Positions 14,089-27,600 of a stretch of DNA of 64,000 nucleotides are shown here, piece by piece (position 1 is the stretch's first letter; each line of letters begins with the position of its first letter). Below the pieces are notes generated by a model. That model saw only the letters and a list, made by a program, of their open reading frames with translations. It ran no database searches and was not told the DNA's origin. Source of the DNA: Oasisia sp. SBJ-2009. Taxonomy: Eukaryota > Annelida > Polychaeta > Sabellida > Siboglinidae. The stretch lies in contig OZ024857.1 in assembly GCA_964017155.1 (NCBI GenBank), positions 40,486,716-40,550,715 on the forward strand. Direction: 5' to 3'. The position numbers were made by a program, and so were the translations under genes.

Positions 14089-14881
14089 CATATATTGTTA
14101 ATAGACCAATGTGAAGTATCCGGGCAACATTTCTGTATACTGTAAGCCAGTGAGGTTTATCATGTCTTACATACTTTTTTTAGCTTGTTTAATACATTTA
14201 TCTAACCTATTACCGATATTATTTGTTAACTACTCCTATTTTTAAACGTGTTTTTTAGACAGTTGCGTGTGTGTATCTCTTGCATGTTTTTTAGTTGAAA
14301 TAAAAGTACTCGTGTTCGTATCACCATATTAAATACCACTGCCAGAGGGAACAGACCATAGAGCAGACCGACGCTTCTGTTGGAAAGTTACGTATCAATT
14401 GCGTGGGCTTTCAATACAAATACAGTAATGATAACAACGTGTGAAAAACAAACCGTTGCGTTACATTCACACATGCGCGCGTCCACACACAAACACACAA
14501 ACAATGAGTTATTATTTTTTTAAACATTACCCCCGATATAATGACTGTTTACAATATTCCATTACGTGCAAACTTACCGCTGGGTCCTGTGAGGTATTCT
14601 TGTCATTAAAAGCTATGTTCATGTACACTTTAACGTAGTTTTAAATCTATTACGTAAGGCCGTTTCTAGATAAAACGTAACGGTAGTTTTCGTTATGGGT
14701 AATGTATTTAGTTGGGACACGTGTGTACGTTTCAGGCCAACGCAAGTTCCGCGACTTGTCTTTGATCTTCACACGTCGAAGACAAAAAGCACGACATAAC
14801 AGCGCATCTCAGTAAACTTAATGCCGCATCTACAGTAAGCCAAACGCAGGCGTATTATATTTTATATACAAAGCAAAGGTC

Positions 14882-15138
14882 ATGGCACAACCAGACGGAG
14901 ACGGCATTGCGGATAAAAGTCATTTATCTGTGCCTTCATACCAGAAATACGGCGTATTGAACATATCTGAAACTGGCGACGATCCTCTTAGCAAAGCCAA
15001 ATCCAACAACGAAAAAGGCGAGACTGTTCCCAGTTCGACACCAACACAAGAGGGGCCACCAACAAAAGCCAACAATGAAAATGACGAGGTTGTTTCCAGT
15101 TCGACACCCACAGAAGAGGAACCACCAACGCCGAATTG
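14882..15138 (+). CDS. disp: disp A exon 1: N-terminal cytoplasmic tail
   Basis: Encodes 85 residues and the first two bases of a Trp codon, with donor AATTG|GTAAGT. The tail is Ser/Thr/Pro/Glu-rich and contains two copies of a roughly 22-residue tandem repeat (KSNNEKGETVPSSTPT... and KANNENDEVVSSSTPT...). It is poorly conserved relative to disp B, but both end in P-N-W at the same splice phase. An inverted decayed copy lies at 3,590-3,808. Confidence 0.85.
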
Positions 15139-18100
15139 GTAAGTTAGTCACTCAGAAATTCGAAACTCGAAAGCGATCAGGCCTATAATTAGCCTAAATA
15201 CGTATTAAAACAGTCGCAGACAAAACAGTGCCTGTAAGCTTGGAATGCATCAGTGCATACGAACCCCTAATATAGAGAAGCCAACGACTTTCGCTCGAGT
15301 CATGATACTGAAGGAAGACAACACTGACGGACTTAAACTTGTCTCGTGCGCTCGCGGCGCTTCGCGAGCGCAGGAATGGGCTACAACAGTCACGGTTACC
15401 CTGACTCCGTGATGTGGCAGCACTTTTCAGCCCGTCAACTTCGCCTGGGGAAAATGTGGGTCTTAAGTTTCGAACATCCGGGTAGCCTTACCCCACATTA
15501 GGGTAGAGACGCTGATTGGCTCTCAGGCCAACTATGAAATAAAATTAAAATAACGATATACTTTTACAAGATAATGATATCCTATGAAAAGTATATTCAA
15601 CATTGAACTTATATTAAAACAAAAGTTAGTAAAAATTTAAATTTACAGTTGTTAATAAAATAAGAATTACGGCAGGATTACTCAGTATACGTGAGGTGGC
15701 AGCATTGTCTAACCCCACACTCTGACCCCACACGGATAGCATACAAATTAAATAAGGATACCTTTTTATCAAATAATGCTGTATTATAAAAACTATTCAA
15801 AAAAAATATTAACACAAAATAAATAGAAATACAAATTTGCAGTTGTTTATAAAAAAAATATAAATTACGGCAGTGTCCGTGAGGTGGGAGCATTGTATAG
15901 ATCACGCGGATAAACAAACAAAAGCCGCCAAAAGTGACCAGACTATCTTCTCGGCGTAGTATAGTTCCGCAGCCGACCGACAGTCGGTTAAGCGAGGCTA
16001 TCACGGACGCAGAAGACGTATTCCGCACTTCCGGTTTACGAGACGCTGCGAAGGAACTGCGGGATATAGACAGGAGTCTTGCGGCGAATATAACTGTTTA
16101 TTTCAATAGCTGTGAGAATTTCCCAAAATGACGAATGCAACTAGTTTGGTAAATGTTGAGGCTACCTTCTGTGTTGTTCTGTAGTCATATACATGATATC
16201 AAAAATGACCATTGATTTTTTACAATAATGCTTACGAAACATGATAAACGCCAGGCCATCTCTGGATGCTATTGCATTGATCTTCAAAATGTTAGCATTT
16301 TCATGACAACATTTGTAGTCAATGTGTTAGAAAAAGGTGTGTACATAACACTACACATTTGTCTGTAGACCTAGTTAGTTTTCTTTTTCCTCTCCTTTAG
16401 GTCAAGGTACAAGGTACGTTCTTTTAATAGCGCAATGTCCATCTTCATGACAAATCAGTGCATTTCAAACATTACCCACCTGACAGTGACAGACCTATTA
16501 CTTTAACGCCATCTCAACTTCTCTGGGAAGTAACTAGCCATGCTTGAATTAATGCGCGAAGACTGGTCGTACATAACTATCCACAACCGTATAGAGCTAG
16601 TTATTCATTCATACAGTTGAGTGAACTGGAGCAATGCAAGGTGAAGGAACTCATCCAAAATAGCAAATTAAAATTATTATCGTCTCACTTAAGTCTTTTT
16701 GTTGTTATGTAATAACAATAGTTTAATTTCACTCTGGGCAATCATAGAGATTGAAATGGGTACATAAAACATGCAAAGTATATTTGTTAAAAATAGATTG
16801 AAATAATATATAATTTAAGACTAGCTTAAATATAAATTATAATGTAGATAATATATCATATGTATCGATAAAACAAATTTAAATAATTTCAGACATTAAA
16901 ACATATTTTCTGTAATTATTTGACTAAACTTATGAAAAAAATTATAAATAGTTTAAAACATTAAAATAAATATATATAAAAAATAAATTAAAGCTTTACA
17001 ATATTTTACTCATTTCCATATCATCATGCACGTATATTTATTCTGAGTCACTGTGAGTTCTTTTGATTGAACAGACACCAGTTAATGAAACAGTTCTTGG
17101 TCCTGTTGGTTTTTACTCTGTGTAATGAATATCGAGTAGAGCATCGTGTATTATGTGTTGTAGTCCTTGCTTTTGGTAGTAGTGTATGCAGTTTGTGCTG
17201 CGGCTGTTCGATTTGTGTGAAAAAATGTTCACATAACTGCGCACGTCTCTCTTTCAGAGAAGTCAGCTGAACATTCGCTAATGTTTCGATATCGGGTATA
17301 TGATGTTTATAGCACGTCTTTGTACTCATTTGTTCGTATAGCTATTTTAATTAACTTCACATTTACCAAAGGTTACCGAGAACATGTCCTAATTAGTAAC
17401 AGCAAAAATCCAGTTTTGTACACCAGTGATAACATTTCCATTTACAGTCAAACAGCAGATGCCATAACGAGTGGAAAACATAATTATCATTGAAGAGGTG
17501 ACCGAATTTACCTAACGTTTGGGGTCAAGGTGACAAAAGATGGCAACTCAGAATCTAAAGTTAAGGCAAGGATCAATAAGGCCAGAGGGGTATTTGCGGC
17601 ATTAAAGAACATCTGGAAGACCAGTAACATCAGCAAAAGAACCAAAATTCGTCTGTTCAAGAGTACGTCTTGAGTGTGCTACTCTATACTGCAACATTAT
17701 GGAAGGTTACCAAAGGCATGTGTCAGATGCTAGACATTATTCAAAATAAGTGTCTCAGGAAATGTCTACGAAACTATTGGCACAACAAAATTTCGAACAA
17801 GGAATTTCACGAAAGAACAGGCATCCAACCCATCTCTCTCGAGGTTAAACGCCGTAGGTGGAGATGGATCTATCAAGTCTGTAGAATGCCATTGACATTC
17901 ATTCAGAGAGTAGCGATGCACTTGGACTCCCGATGGCAAGACAACCCGGGAGAGACCAAAATAAACGTGAAGAAGATCAGTGGAGAAGAAGATGAAAACA
18001 CTCGGATAGAGTTGGGGCCAAGTGACCAAGTTGGCAGCGGACAAAAAACATTGGCGTTCTTATGTAGCGCCCTTGTGTGTGATCCCACATGAAGAGTAAG

Positions 18101-19844
18101 TAAGTTAAGTATGTATGTGTGTATGTATGTATGTATGTATGTATGTATGTATGTATGTATGCATGTATGTATGTATGCATGTATGCATGTATGAATGTAT
18201 GTATGTATGTATGTATATATATATTATACATATACATTATTAGTCAACCTACAGATAAATGGCATAATTTTGTATTCCGAAGAATAATAAGGGCAATTAT
18301 TTTCAGGTATATTCGGTTCCTGTGTCGATATCCTGGCGCTGTAATTGTCTCCATTCTTGTCATCGTCGCCACGTGCACCGGAATTGCTGGTAAAACGAAA
18401 TCGTTACCAGATTTTACAAAGCCATTAAAGGTAGGTGATACACAGTCAACGCTAAACCTTACATAAACCATAAGAGGTCACGATGGCAATCAAAAGTGAT
18501 CAGAAGTACAGATGGAGTAATGTCCAGCAATCGTCTCGCCGGCATTATAATAGTTTGAACGAAACGTATTCATTATATTTCTACTACTGGTAATTTCAAA
18601 GTAGCGGTGTTGAAGATTCACCTTGCTTATATACGGGAGTAAGTGATCGTGGATGTTCGATTGGTACTCGGATTACTCTGGTTACTCGCGTAGCTCAGTC
18701 GAAGTCGGCCACACAGTCACAAAGTTCAGAGAGCATCAGAAAGTCTGTGTGAGAGTTTCCTTCCCAGTCCTACCCTTTCGCAAATAAATGTGTCATCATT
18801 CTAATAGGATCTGTTAGGAATGCTTCACTCCTGTCGCTGGTTGCAGCCCGATTAGCGAGAGAGCAACGAAAATGTCATCATTCTCAATGTGCATGTTGGC
18901 TAATTGTTATTAAGGATTCAAAATAATAGACTAAGGTCAAATCGCATTTTGTTGTTGTTGCGGTGAGTTAACTATGATTTCCGTTTCCGTTGTCTTTGTT
19001 CTTCTCTCACTTTTCGTTCACTACGTTCTCTGTCTATCTTCGCCCATTCTTCCTAAGTCACTTTTAATGCAATCTCCATCGCAATTCTGGTTTTTCTCTC
19101 CTCCTTTTTCCCTCCACTTTCTGGGCATCTGCACTCTGCAGGTTTTTCATCTCCAATTCGTTCCACGTGACCAACCCATATCAACCTACGCGTCACCAGT
19201 TTCTTCTTTAAACTTTCCTTCACTCCAACCTCCACCCTTATTTCGTCCAGTTTTCTGTTATCAGCTCTCTTAACTCCCATAATACTTCTAGCCAGATTGT
19301 TTTCGCAAATCTGGAACTTCTCCTGTTGTTGTTTTGTAGTGGCGTCGTCTCTAGTGCATTTATGTATGCCGGGTAAAACACGACCTTAGCACATTTCTTT
19401 AGGCTTTACGTTTACGTGATATGCGTCTATCTCTTTCGACTTTCCTTCAAGGATTTGCCCAGGCTGTAATCCTCATTGTAAGCAAAGCAATTAATCTAGT
19501 CGATTTTGCACTGGGTAAATGCCACTTACTGTAGTGAATTTGCCAATTGTAATAAGCAGCAACATTACGTTATCTGTGTTAATTATTGTTTCATCAGAGT
19601 AAGTGACCACATTTATATTTTTCATGGTCTTTGTCGGTAGGTTTGGGAGATGGAGCGTGAGGAATATGGTGGCCGGCTATAGGAGAACATTATGTAGGGG
19701 CTCTGTGTTCGTGTCTTAATAATGTGTCGCTTCTCTCTTACTTTCTAACTTTGACGCCTTATGTGAATGGTTTTACTGAACTGCCTGCTACATTGGTTAA
19801 TTTAGTTGTCATATTGGTATTCATGTTAAGCGAGGTAAGTTTGA

Positions 19845-19918
<74 letters not shown>

Positions 19919-21617
19919 TTTTCTTTGTTGTCGGATGGCCCCCTTCAATGCAAAATCCTGGCTACGCCACCGACGACTTCCCTTTAAGACTCGAAACTAT
20001 CTCTCCACGTTGATTAAATAGGTTTTTCTCTGCGTCTTCGACCACTCAGTTGGTCTCTGCTGCATGTAGGCAGCTTCTTTCCCGTTCCTCTGTAGTGTGA
20101 TAACAATATCAGACCAATTCACATTTTCTCATCAACCAGTTATTCTCTGTTAAATGTGTAGCGTCTCCTCCTATGCCGCTCTAGTAGGAGTGTAATGACA
20201 TCCATGCCACTGCATATATTCTTCACGTCCAAATGTCTTAGTGATGACTATAATACGATTTCCCAATAATAATGTGTATTTCAAATGTTATTATCAGATT
20301 TCATTGATGAATAGTTTTTTTTATAAAGGCAATATTTTAAACCGACAACAAAGTTATTGGATGTTCAGTGTGGAATCTCTGCTGCATTCACCTCCTCTTT
20401 CAGTCTCTCTGTTGTGTAATGACAAAGTTGAAAGTTAATTAATTGCTTTGCAGAGTTTCGTCACCCGCGGAACACCGATCTACAAGGCGCGCAAAACGGT
20501 CAAAGATGTGCTGGATGAGTACACCCTGGTCCCACCCGTTGCCAGAGTCTTCACGAAGAAGAGGACCGGAAACGGAACCGGAAAAGAACCGCGCAGGACA
20601 CGTAGCGTTGATGTCAAAGAATATTTATGCACAACGCTTGAAATAAAACAAGGCGAGTGACAAAGAAAGAGCAGTGTAGTGGGTTATGTGACAATGTGGT
20701 TATTTAACCAGATTTAACTTGATTGTCACCTAGAGAATCAACTCTAGGTAGCAGGTGGGCAAGGAAGTCCTTTGGCTTACCGAGAGTATATCTAAATGTA
20801 CTCCGCCCTTCTTAGGTATATGTCAATGTAATTTTAAACATAGCACCTACACAATCAGCTGATAATCTGTTTCATTCATTTACTATTCTTTGTGAAAATG
20901 AGAATTGTCTAACATCTAGTCTACACTGCTTCTTTGCTAATGTAACACCATGTCCTCTAATCCTTCTCCCTTCCTTAACCGAGACTAAATATTTATGTCA
21001 ACATTTCCATATCCATTCAATATCTTAAACACTTCTATCTGATCTCTCAATCTCCTGGTTTCTAGTGTTGTTAAACCACATTATTTTAGACGTATTTCAT
21101 AACTAATATTTCTCAGTTTTGGTATCATTTTGGTTGCTCTCCTTTGTACTCTAGCATAGCAATATATCAATATCCTTCTTGTGATGTGGCCTCTATGCTT
21201 GTATACAATATTCTAAATGAGGCCTAACTATTGTTTTGTACAGCGTTATTATTAGTTCTTTTTCCGTGTAGACTATATTTCGCCTAACTAATCCAAAATT
21301 AAGTTTCCCTTCGCTGCTGCAATTTCACACTGCTCTGATACCTCCAAGTCAGCATTAATAGTTAACCCTAAGTCCTTTACGGTGGTATCTAGTACACTAT
21401 CGCCCATTGTATGTAGTGCGTCTTTATTCCCATGTCCTGCGTGGAGGCACTTACACTTCCGAAAATTAAACAGCATTTGCCACTTCTCAGACCATTCGGT
21501 CAACTTATTAAGATCTTCTTGTAAATGCTCTCTATCTGTATCATTTTAATTTTTTCTAAACACTTTTGTATCATCCGCAAACTTCAACACCTTGCTTGTA
21601 ATATCATCATCCAAATC

Positions 21618-21682
<65 letters not shown>

Positions 21683-24600
21683 GAATAAAATAGGTCCCAA
21701 TACTGATCCCTGCGGTACTCCACTCAAAACCGATTTCCAATTTGAAACATCTCCATCAACAACTACCCTTTGTCTTCTATCAATAAGCCATTTTTATATC
21801 CAGTTAATCATACCATTTCCTATGCCATGGGCATTTAGTTTAAGTAATAATATTTAATTTGGCACTTTGTCAAAGGCTTTTTTTAAATCTAAGTAGATTA
21901 TATCAACTAGTGATCCCTCATCTATCCACTTTGTGATATATTCCTAAAAACATAGCATATTTGTTAAGCATGACCTAGCTTTTAGAAACCCATGTTGAGA
22001 TGGGTTTATCAAGTTATTTTTAAAAAGAAAATCAACCAAGTGATCTTTAATTAGTCTTTATAATAGTTTGCAAATAAATCACCGATGTTAAACTCACTGG
22101 TCTATAGTTCTCTGACTTGTTTCTTGTACCTTTTTTTAAATAATGGTATGATGTTTGCGTCTTTCCATTCTAACGGAACTACTCCTTCCTCTATTGACAA
22201 ATTGAACACGGTATGGTCATTTGTTCTGGCTTCTTTCGAGAAGTGTTTCTTTCTGACCGTTTCCCCTGTTTTTTGTCAAGGAGACAAATTTATCGATGAT
22301 GCAGTCAATTTCACTATTTAAGATATCCCAGCATTCTGTTGCTGTCTTATTCTTCATTGTGTCATTCCAGTTTTTCTTTGATAAATATTTCCTCATCTCC
22401 TTATATCTTCCTTTGTGAAAACTTTTCCTGTATCGTATTTTTACTTTGATGATAAAATATATCAAATTCCTTCTGTGAGCTCAAAACTATGTCTAACACG
22501 TTATCGCCCCTGGTTTTGCTCTAACACATGGTGAGAAAGGAAACTATCTTGTACTAAATTTAAAAATGATTGATCCTCACTCCCACTACTCTACAGATTT
22601 CCACTGTATATGCCCATGGTTAAAATCTCCCATACTAATACAGTCCCGTTTACTCACGTTTCTATAGCGTTTTGTACATTATCATTCTGTTCTATGTTCT
22701 ATGGACTTCGATAAACTTACCCAACAGTTAATGTTGAGTTTCCTGTAACTATGTTACGCCAGACAGCTTCTTCACATTCTGCGTCTTTTTCAAATTTTAT
22801 TTCATAAGTCTGGATGGATTCTTTAATATATAAAATAACGTCACCTTTCCGTCTTCCTAGTCTATCGTCCCTAAACATTACACATCCTGTCATTCGTAAT
22901 TCGGCATATAATATCGGTGGTGGCCCAAGATTTAGTTATACCTATTATTTGAGGTTCAATTTCTTCTATCATAATGCTTACTTCATTTATTTTGTTTACT
23001 ATGCTCCTTGCATTTAAACAAACACATTTATTAACAAATTCAGTAGAGTTTTCCAGACTGTTCTTAGCTTATTTCTTTGTGCTGTCTTTATCTATACCTC
23101 CGGTATTAGGCTTCTCTGTGAGTCCCCCCGCGAATCTAGTTTAAACAGTTGCAACCTGTGCCACTGCCCATAGATCGAAGGAGTTTCTCAGAGAATAGTG
23201 CTGCACTCTTTCCACTTAGATGGAGGCCATCGCTCATGTACAAGTTTTCTTTCCCAACAAAGTATCCCCACAAAACTACGACTCCAACTCCGTCTTCACA
23301 CATCTGCTCAACTTGCCTTCCTCTTGCAGTTTCTATATGTTGCTTCCCTTCCTCCCATTACTATATAAATTTCCTAGTTGTCCCCTCACTGTCTGCATTG
23401 TTCTTTCCTACAAGTACTAATATAGATCCTCCCTGCCCCAATATGTTCTCTACCCGTTCGGTCACATGCTCTATCATAGCCCCCGAAAAACAAACAACAA
23501 CATCTCCCTTGGTTAATATAATAAATAGTCTCTGTCTTGCGCAAAATGGAGTCGCCCATAAATACACTTTCTGTTATCAATGCCCCCTCAATCACTACCT
23601 CAGAGTAGCTCCTCCGTTTTGCATCTACCTGGTCGTTGACTTTTCCCTCTGCCGCTTTCTCGGTTGTTTCTTTCTTTCCTGCCTCTTTTCTTCCTGTCAG
23701 TATCCTTGTTATTGACTTCGCTTTCAACAGATCTACTCTCACTTCCTTTCTTCCCTTCATCTTTCCTCCTGTCACATGTACTTCTCTCCTCTCCTGCCCC
23801 ATTGTCCCTCCATCCTCTACTGTCACGTTCTCCCTTGTCACCTTCCTGCATGTCTCGTTTTCTGTTGTTCTTTCTTCATTTGTTTTCCTTGCAATCGTCC
23901 TCCCTCCTCCCAGTCTCCTGACCTCATCCTTCTTGTCACTGCATTGCTCCTTCCGACCTCTCTCCATGTCATCGCTCTCTATTCCACCCGTCCCTTTGGT
24001 TATTCTCATCTCCATCCCCTTCACAATATCGGTTAGCCTAGCTATCTCTGCTGTTAGACAGTCCACTTTCCAACACTCCAAGCACTGTCAAGTAAACCCT
24101 TCCTTCATTGTCTCTGCCCATGACTTTACATATCCAGATAAGGCAAAATCCACCAAGCTGTGGTAGTGGTCACACACCAAGTGCCTCCTTATCTTCACTT
24201 GCCGCTTGCAAGGTGCATATATTATTATGATTACTCAAAATCTACTTAGATGATATACCAACTTAGTCTTTAGAAAGACTGTTTTATTGTGTATAGCAAT
24301 ATTATTGGTGTAAACGCACACAAGTTTCAATAAGATTCGAGTATATATTGTGCGTGTTACCAAATCTGCATTGCATCAATCGATCTATGTTAATACGCTA
24401 ATTTGGGGTACGATCTGGCTGTATCTCCTCCGTGGTGTCGAGTTCCGGTCGCCTGTCGCTGTCCGAGTTCCCTTCCCGTGGTCATTACCCTGTCATAAAC
24501 CAACTGGTGATGCAATATAAACACCCACAGCGGGGGGGGGGGGGGGGCACAGACCTGCAACTTGGTGGCTGAATCGGAATTGACGAAAATATCGATTTAT

Positions 24601-27600
24601 TTAGAAATGCCACCTTACCTAAAATTTTATTTAGTTATGAAAATATATACAAATATTTGATTTATATTATAATTCTTCTTAGTGTATCGAATTATCATGT
24701 TAAGGTATTGTACTTTGACTTTTTATTAAATTATTGATTAATCAATTTTTATTATTATTTACTTTAGTATTTATTACTATTAGTTATACCTATATATTTA
24801 TTTGTGAGTATTATTTGGCTAAATGATTTGCTAGATGGACTTTTATAATGTAATGTTTATGATAGATAGGTAATACATCGATTTAAATATCTAGAAATGC
24901 TACATTATTTAATATTTTATTTAGTTATTTATACACCTTTTTGTCCTGTGTTAACTAATCTGCACGACTGCGAATAGGCGAAATAGACTAAGTAAAAGAG
25001 CTAAGTATAAGAAATCATCAAAGACAATATATTAAGTCGACGTGAAATGTCCCTGTTGTTAGATCATTGGTTATACATTGTTACATTAACAGGCAGGAGC
25101 ACATTATAACGTTTTCAGTTAAACATCAGAACAGTAGCAGACAGGAAGTGTCTTACATTATCGGTGGCTTTTATTGCCATTTAATTACATTATCGGGTAT
25201 TTCATTACATTATCGGACTCTCAGTACATTAACAGTTCATTGTTATTATCAGTTTTAGCAGGTGGTGCTGTTCAAACTTGTTTTCTCAGCCACTCGGCGA
25301 AAGGACACTTAGTGAAAAGCGTGTACTTGAAATGCCAAGCCATAGAAAACCAACTTACAACAATAAGACTTAATTGGCTTCGTTGCGTTGTCCTTGTGAA
25401 GTATTAATAATCCTGGATGGTCAGTATAGCAGTTCGCCGATTTCCCTTTTGCAGACTTTGTTTGGACAACGAAACTGGTGCTCGAGTCGACCACTTCCGG
25501 CAACCTGCTGACGACTGAGTCGCTCCGTGGCATCTGTGACTTAGTCGACGAGTTGATTCTACCAAACATCGCCAACGCCTGTCCGGGCGTGTCTATAGCC
25601 AGCCGACTCGCCGAGCTCCGGGGCAAGACGTGCTCACAGCTCAACGATGACGACGTCTCATACGCGAAGAACCTGCTCGACACGTGCGCGCCCTTCTACA
25701 AGCGCGGCAAGTTGAAGCGAAACGTGACTGCAACGCAGGCGCACAGAGCCGTCGTGCCTGGCAGCTGTTACGAAGCTGACTTCGTCTACAACGTCATGCA
25801 TTACTTCGCCGACGTGGGATTTTACGACGACAAGTCACACGACCTGAAATACACCATCGTCTACATTCATTACGTTAACGGCAATCGAGATGTTTTCGAT
25901 AAAGTCGACCGGAATTTCTACGATGAGCACGTTGGGGGGAAGATCGTGGATAACGGTTTTGTCCGATTGGTGACAGTCGGCTTCCAAAGACATGAGTTTA
26001 TGAAATTCACACTTTTTGAGAGATACTTAATTCGCGATTTGACATACTTCGGTCTCGCAGGTCTTCTGATTGCTTTGTTTACTCTCATATACTTACTCTC
26101 TTTCGCCTTGGCCATCGGCATGCTCGTCAATATTCCGCTAAGCTGCGGTTTCGCCTACTACCTATACTACTGCGTGTATCAGATGCCATTCTTCCCGTGC
26201 ATTAATCTACTGGCACTGCTGGTTCTCATCTCCGTCGGTGTGGATGATGTATTCGTGTTTTATGACACGTGGCTGCGGGTGAAAGCGGAACATCCGACGT
26301 GGACTCGTGAGCAACGTATGTCTTCAACGTTCTCGCACGCCATCATGTCAATCTTCGTCACGAGTTTCACTACAGCAGCGTCTTTTCTTGCCAACACCGT
26401 GTCAAACATCATAGCCATTCAGAGCTTCGGCATCTTCGCTGCTCTCGTCATTGCGGCCAACCTCGCCATGATGGTGACCATCATGCCGGCCATTGTTGTT
26501 GCCTCCGAAGCATGTTCAGCGTGTGATAACGGCCGGTGTAGTGCTTCTATACTCGGTGCTTTCTGCCTTATGTTTTATGACGTGTACTCGTGGTTTGCGG
26601 CGCGTTCTAAGAACGTCTACCTCACGGCGATACCCTTCGTGATCAGACGTGCGTGGAAGTTCTGCATTGCAATCGGCCTGGCTATCGGTCTGGCTGCATT
26701 GGTAATTGTCTTCTATAAACCAGGACTGAAACCACCATCTACAAAGGACTTTCAGCTGTTTGACAAAAACAACCTACTCGAAAAATGGGACACAGATTTC
26801 AAAAATAGATTCCCGGCTGAAATCGCACATGCGAAGAAGTATCGAAGCATCTTCGTGACCATCCTCTTCGGATTCAAGGCAACCGACCCCGGGAACAGAC
26901 TCAATCCGGATGACAAAACGAAATCTCTATCGCGTGATGTCGATTTCAACGTGGACCGTAACAAAACACGGAATTGGTTAGACAAGTTTTGCGACGAAAT
27001 ACAAAAGGCGCCGTTTGCAGGGAGTCACGGTAAGCGCTTATCGTTGAACTTCTCCAACTACGACAAGTACTCTGTTCTAGTAGACATCGCATGCTTAGAC
27101 ATATCCACAATGATGCCGCCATCTACAAATAAGACGTTATGGTACGCTAAAAGAAAGAGTTTCACGGCCAGATGCTGTGAGAAGAGTGCCATGAAGATCC
27201 TCACGTCCTGTGTGGAATGGCTGGGTCAGAAGAAGCTAATGCCTGCAGTAACTTCCGATAAGATGCGAAAAGCGAGGAGTGGGTCTCCGCTTTACGACAA
27301 GAAGTCCAATGACAGCTTCGTTTTCGGATACCGTATTGACGTGCGCACCACTCTTAGCTATTCCTCGTCGTACGACGCCATGCGCACCAAATACGACGCC
27401 CTGTCGAGCTTCATGAAGACGCAACTGAGATCTGCCCCGGATGGTCTGCGCAGCGGGATTTTCAGCGGCAACCATTTCTTCCAGTTCTACGACCTGCAGC
27501 ACTCACTTGTTACCGGCACGAGGACGTCAGTCGGCCTGTCCCTCACCATGTCCTTTATCGTGCTTCTCATCACCGTCCGGAACGTGCTCATCACGATCTA

